From CAZZBK01 sp964652155 (lineage in GTDB: Bacteria; Planctomycetota; Planctomycetia; Pirellulales; PNKZ01), in assembly GCA_964652155.1 (NCBI GenBank), contig CAZZBK010000145.1, positions 1-15,081 on the forward strand: a stretch of DNA of 15,081 nucleotides, read 5' to 3'. Below are positions 13,784-15,081 of this stretch, piece after piece (position 1 is the stretch's first letter; the number at the start of each line of letters is the position of its first letter). The notes under the pieces are model-generated. The model did no database searches, was not told the origin of the DNA, and saw only the letters and a list, made by a program, of their open reading frames with translations. Both the position numbers and the translations under genes were made by a program.

Positions 13784-15081
13784 ATGCCCACGACTTTCTC
13801 GCCAAATGAATTGCTCGATACGCCCAATGAGCCCGCGCTGCTCGAAGTCGTCAGCCGCGCCGTGGGCCCCGCAGGCAAGCTGCCGTTGACCGACGACATG
13901 CTGCTGCATTGGCCCAGCGGCGATTTGTTCGGCCTGACCCAAAACGCCGGCATGGGTTGGCCTCCGCAGGAGATGCTCGGCCCGCAGGTGCTCCTGTTGT
14001 CGACGCAAGGGGGCGTCCGCGCGCCCGATGGCAAACCCATCGCGCTCGGCTACCACACCGGTCACTGGGAGGTCGGCTTGCTCGTGCAGGCGGCGGCCGA
14101 AGTGATTAAGAAAGCCGGCGGTGTTCCATTCGCGGCTTACTGTAGCGATCCGTGCGACGGTCGCAGCCAAGGCACCACGGGCATGTTCGACAGCCTGCCG
14201 TATCGCAACGACGCCGCGACGATCTTTCGCCGCCTGATCCGCTCGTTGCCCACGCGACGCGGCGTGATCGGCGTCGCCACCTGCGACAAAGGTTTGCCGG
14301 CGATGATGATGGCCCTGGCCGCGACCCGCGATCTGCCGGTGATTTTAATTCCCGGCGGGGTCACGCTGCCGCCGATCGCTGGCGAAGACGCGGGCAAGGT
14401 GCAGTCGCTCGGCGCTCGCTTCGCCCAAGGCGAGGTCACACTCGACGAGGCGGCCGAGCTCAGTTGTCACGCCTGTGCTTCGCCCGGCGGAGGCTGCCAA
14501 TTCCTCGGCACGGCCGCGACCAGTCAGGTGATTGCCGAGGCGCTCGGACTCACACTCCCGCACAGTGCGCTGGCCCCCAGCGGTCAGCCGATTTGGCTCG
14601 ACATGGCCCGCCGCAGCGGCAAAGCCCTCTGGATGCAAATGATGCGCGGGCTCACCTCACGCGACATCCTCACCGAGGCCTCGCTGCACAATGCGATGGT
14701 CGTTCACGCGGCCTTTGGCGGCTCAACGAACCTACTGCTGCATATCCCCGCGATCGCCTTTGCCGCTGGCCTACAGCGTCCCACGGTCGACGATTGGACA
14801 CGCATCACTCGACTCACTCCGCGCCTGGTCGACGCTCTCCCCAATGGACCCATCGGCCACCCGACTGTGCAGGTGTTTCTGGCCGGTGGCGTGCCCGAGG
14901 TCATGCTTCATCTGCGCGACTTGGGCCTGCTCAAACTCGACGCCCTAACGGCGAGCGGCGAGACGCTCGGCGCGATGCTCAACTGGTGGGCCCACTCGCC
15001 CCGCCGCGAACGGTTGCGCACGCTGCTCACCGAACGCGACGGCATCGATCCGCAGCACGTCATCATGTCGGCCGAGCAAGC
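13784..15081 (+). CDS. YjhG/YagF-family sugar-acid dehydratase (IlvD/Edd superfamily), 3' partial
   Basis: The frame is open from ATG at 13784 to the window end, 432 codons; relatives have about 650 residues. It matches IlvD/Edd Fe-S dehydratases, closest to the YjhG/YagF group that converts D-xylonate to 2-keto-3-deoxy-D-xylonate. The visible order is GYHTGHWEVGLLVQAAAEV, YCSDPCDGRSQGTTGMFDSLPYRNDAA (near 119), ATCDKGLPAMM (165 on), IPGGVTLPP, and CHACASPGGGCQFLGTA (228 on), whose cysteines are the likely cluster ligands, then HAAFGGSTNLLLH and PNGP.GHPTV. No Shine-Dalgarno is clear before the start. The 15-bp gap to the ABC gene suggests co-transcription. Activity on other sugar acids is possible. 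Confidence 0.88.
   Translation, partial: MPTTFSPNELLDTPNEPALLEVVSRAVGPAGKLPLTDDMLLHWPSGDLFGLTQNAGMGWPPQEMLGPQVLLLSTQGGVRAPDGKPIALGYHTGHWEVGLLVQAAAEVIKKAGGVPFAAYCSDPCDGRSQGTTGMFDSLPYRNDAATIFRRLIRSLPTRRGVIGVATCDKGLPAMMMALAATRDLPVILIPGGVTLPPIAGEDAGKVQSLGARFAQGEVTLDEAAELSCHACASPGGGCQFLGTAATSQVIAEALGLTLPHSALAPSGQPIWLDMARRSGKALWMQMMRGLTSRDILTEASLHNAMVVHAAFGGSTNLLLHIPAIAFAAGLQRPTVDDWTRITRLTPRLVDALPNGPIGHPTVQVFLAGGVPEVMLHLRDLGLLKLDALTASGETLGAMLNWWAHSPRRERLRTLLTERDGIDPQHVIMSAEQ

Noticed and set aside
1..15081. tRNA or other structured RNA genes
   Set aside because: No cloverleaf-like sequence with TTC-A-A motif or known riboswitch core was recognised by eye; a covariance-model scan would be needed to be certain.

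Overview
The window looks like a chromosomal segment of a planctomycete, probably Pirellulales-like. This is inferred from the high GC content, the secreted α/β-hydrolase and SGNH esterase types, a type-II-secretion-like prepilin, a cysteinyl-tRNA synthetase with an extra segment before its KMSKS loop, and REP-like inverted repeats between genes. No rRNA, tRNA, CRISPR array, phage gene or transposase was recognised.

Left part (1-4972), accessory in character. It opens with the 3' end of a CocE/NonD-type hydrolase gene and a decayed antisense coding fragment. A secreted α/β-hydrolase (605-1606, +) follows, converging on a prepilin-like gene (1700-2551, -). Next comes a ParD/ParE-like toxin-antitoxin pair (2953-3527, -). 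It lies between an intact SGNH/GDSL acetylesterase gene (3640-4365, -) and a frameshifted, internally deleted second copy of that gene's end (2828-2946). An isochorismatase-family hydrolase (4388-4972, -) lies directly upstream of the esterase and probably shares its transcript.

Middle part (5080-9252). An SDR oxidoreductase (+) is divergent from the isochorismatase gene. It converges on a SpoU/TrmH RNA 2'-O-methyltransferase (-), which appears to use a TTG start and lies behind a small two-helix membrane protein. An HDOD signalling protein and a TPR protein follow on the + strand. The SDR/TrmH and TPR/RuvA convergent junctions each carry a perfect long inverted repeat with a REPIN-like layout, and the hydrolase/prepilin junction carries a terminator-like hairpin.

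Right part (9278-15081), core genome. A minus-strand cluster ispF-cysS-ruvC-ruvA joins isoprenoid precursor synthesis, tRNA charging and Holliday-junction processing. Divergent from it are an ABC-2-type ATPase, which may be translated from a nearly leaderless mRNA, and, 15 bp later, a YjhG/YagF-type sugar-acid (D-xylonate) dehydratase gene that runs off the window end.

No clearly new multigene system was found. The observations most worth checking are the toxin-antitoxin pair bracketed by duplicated esterase-gene ends, the two REPIN-like elements at convergent gene junctions, and the G-quadruplex motif abutting the TTG start of the methyltransferase gene.
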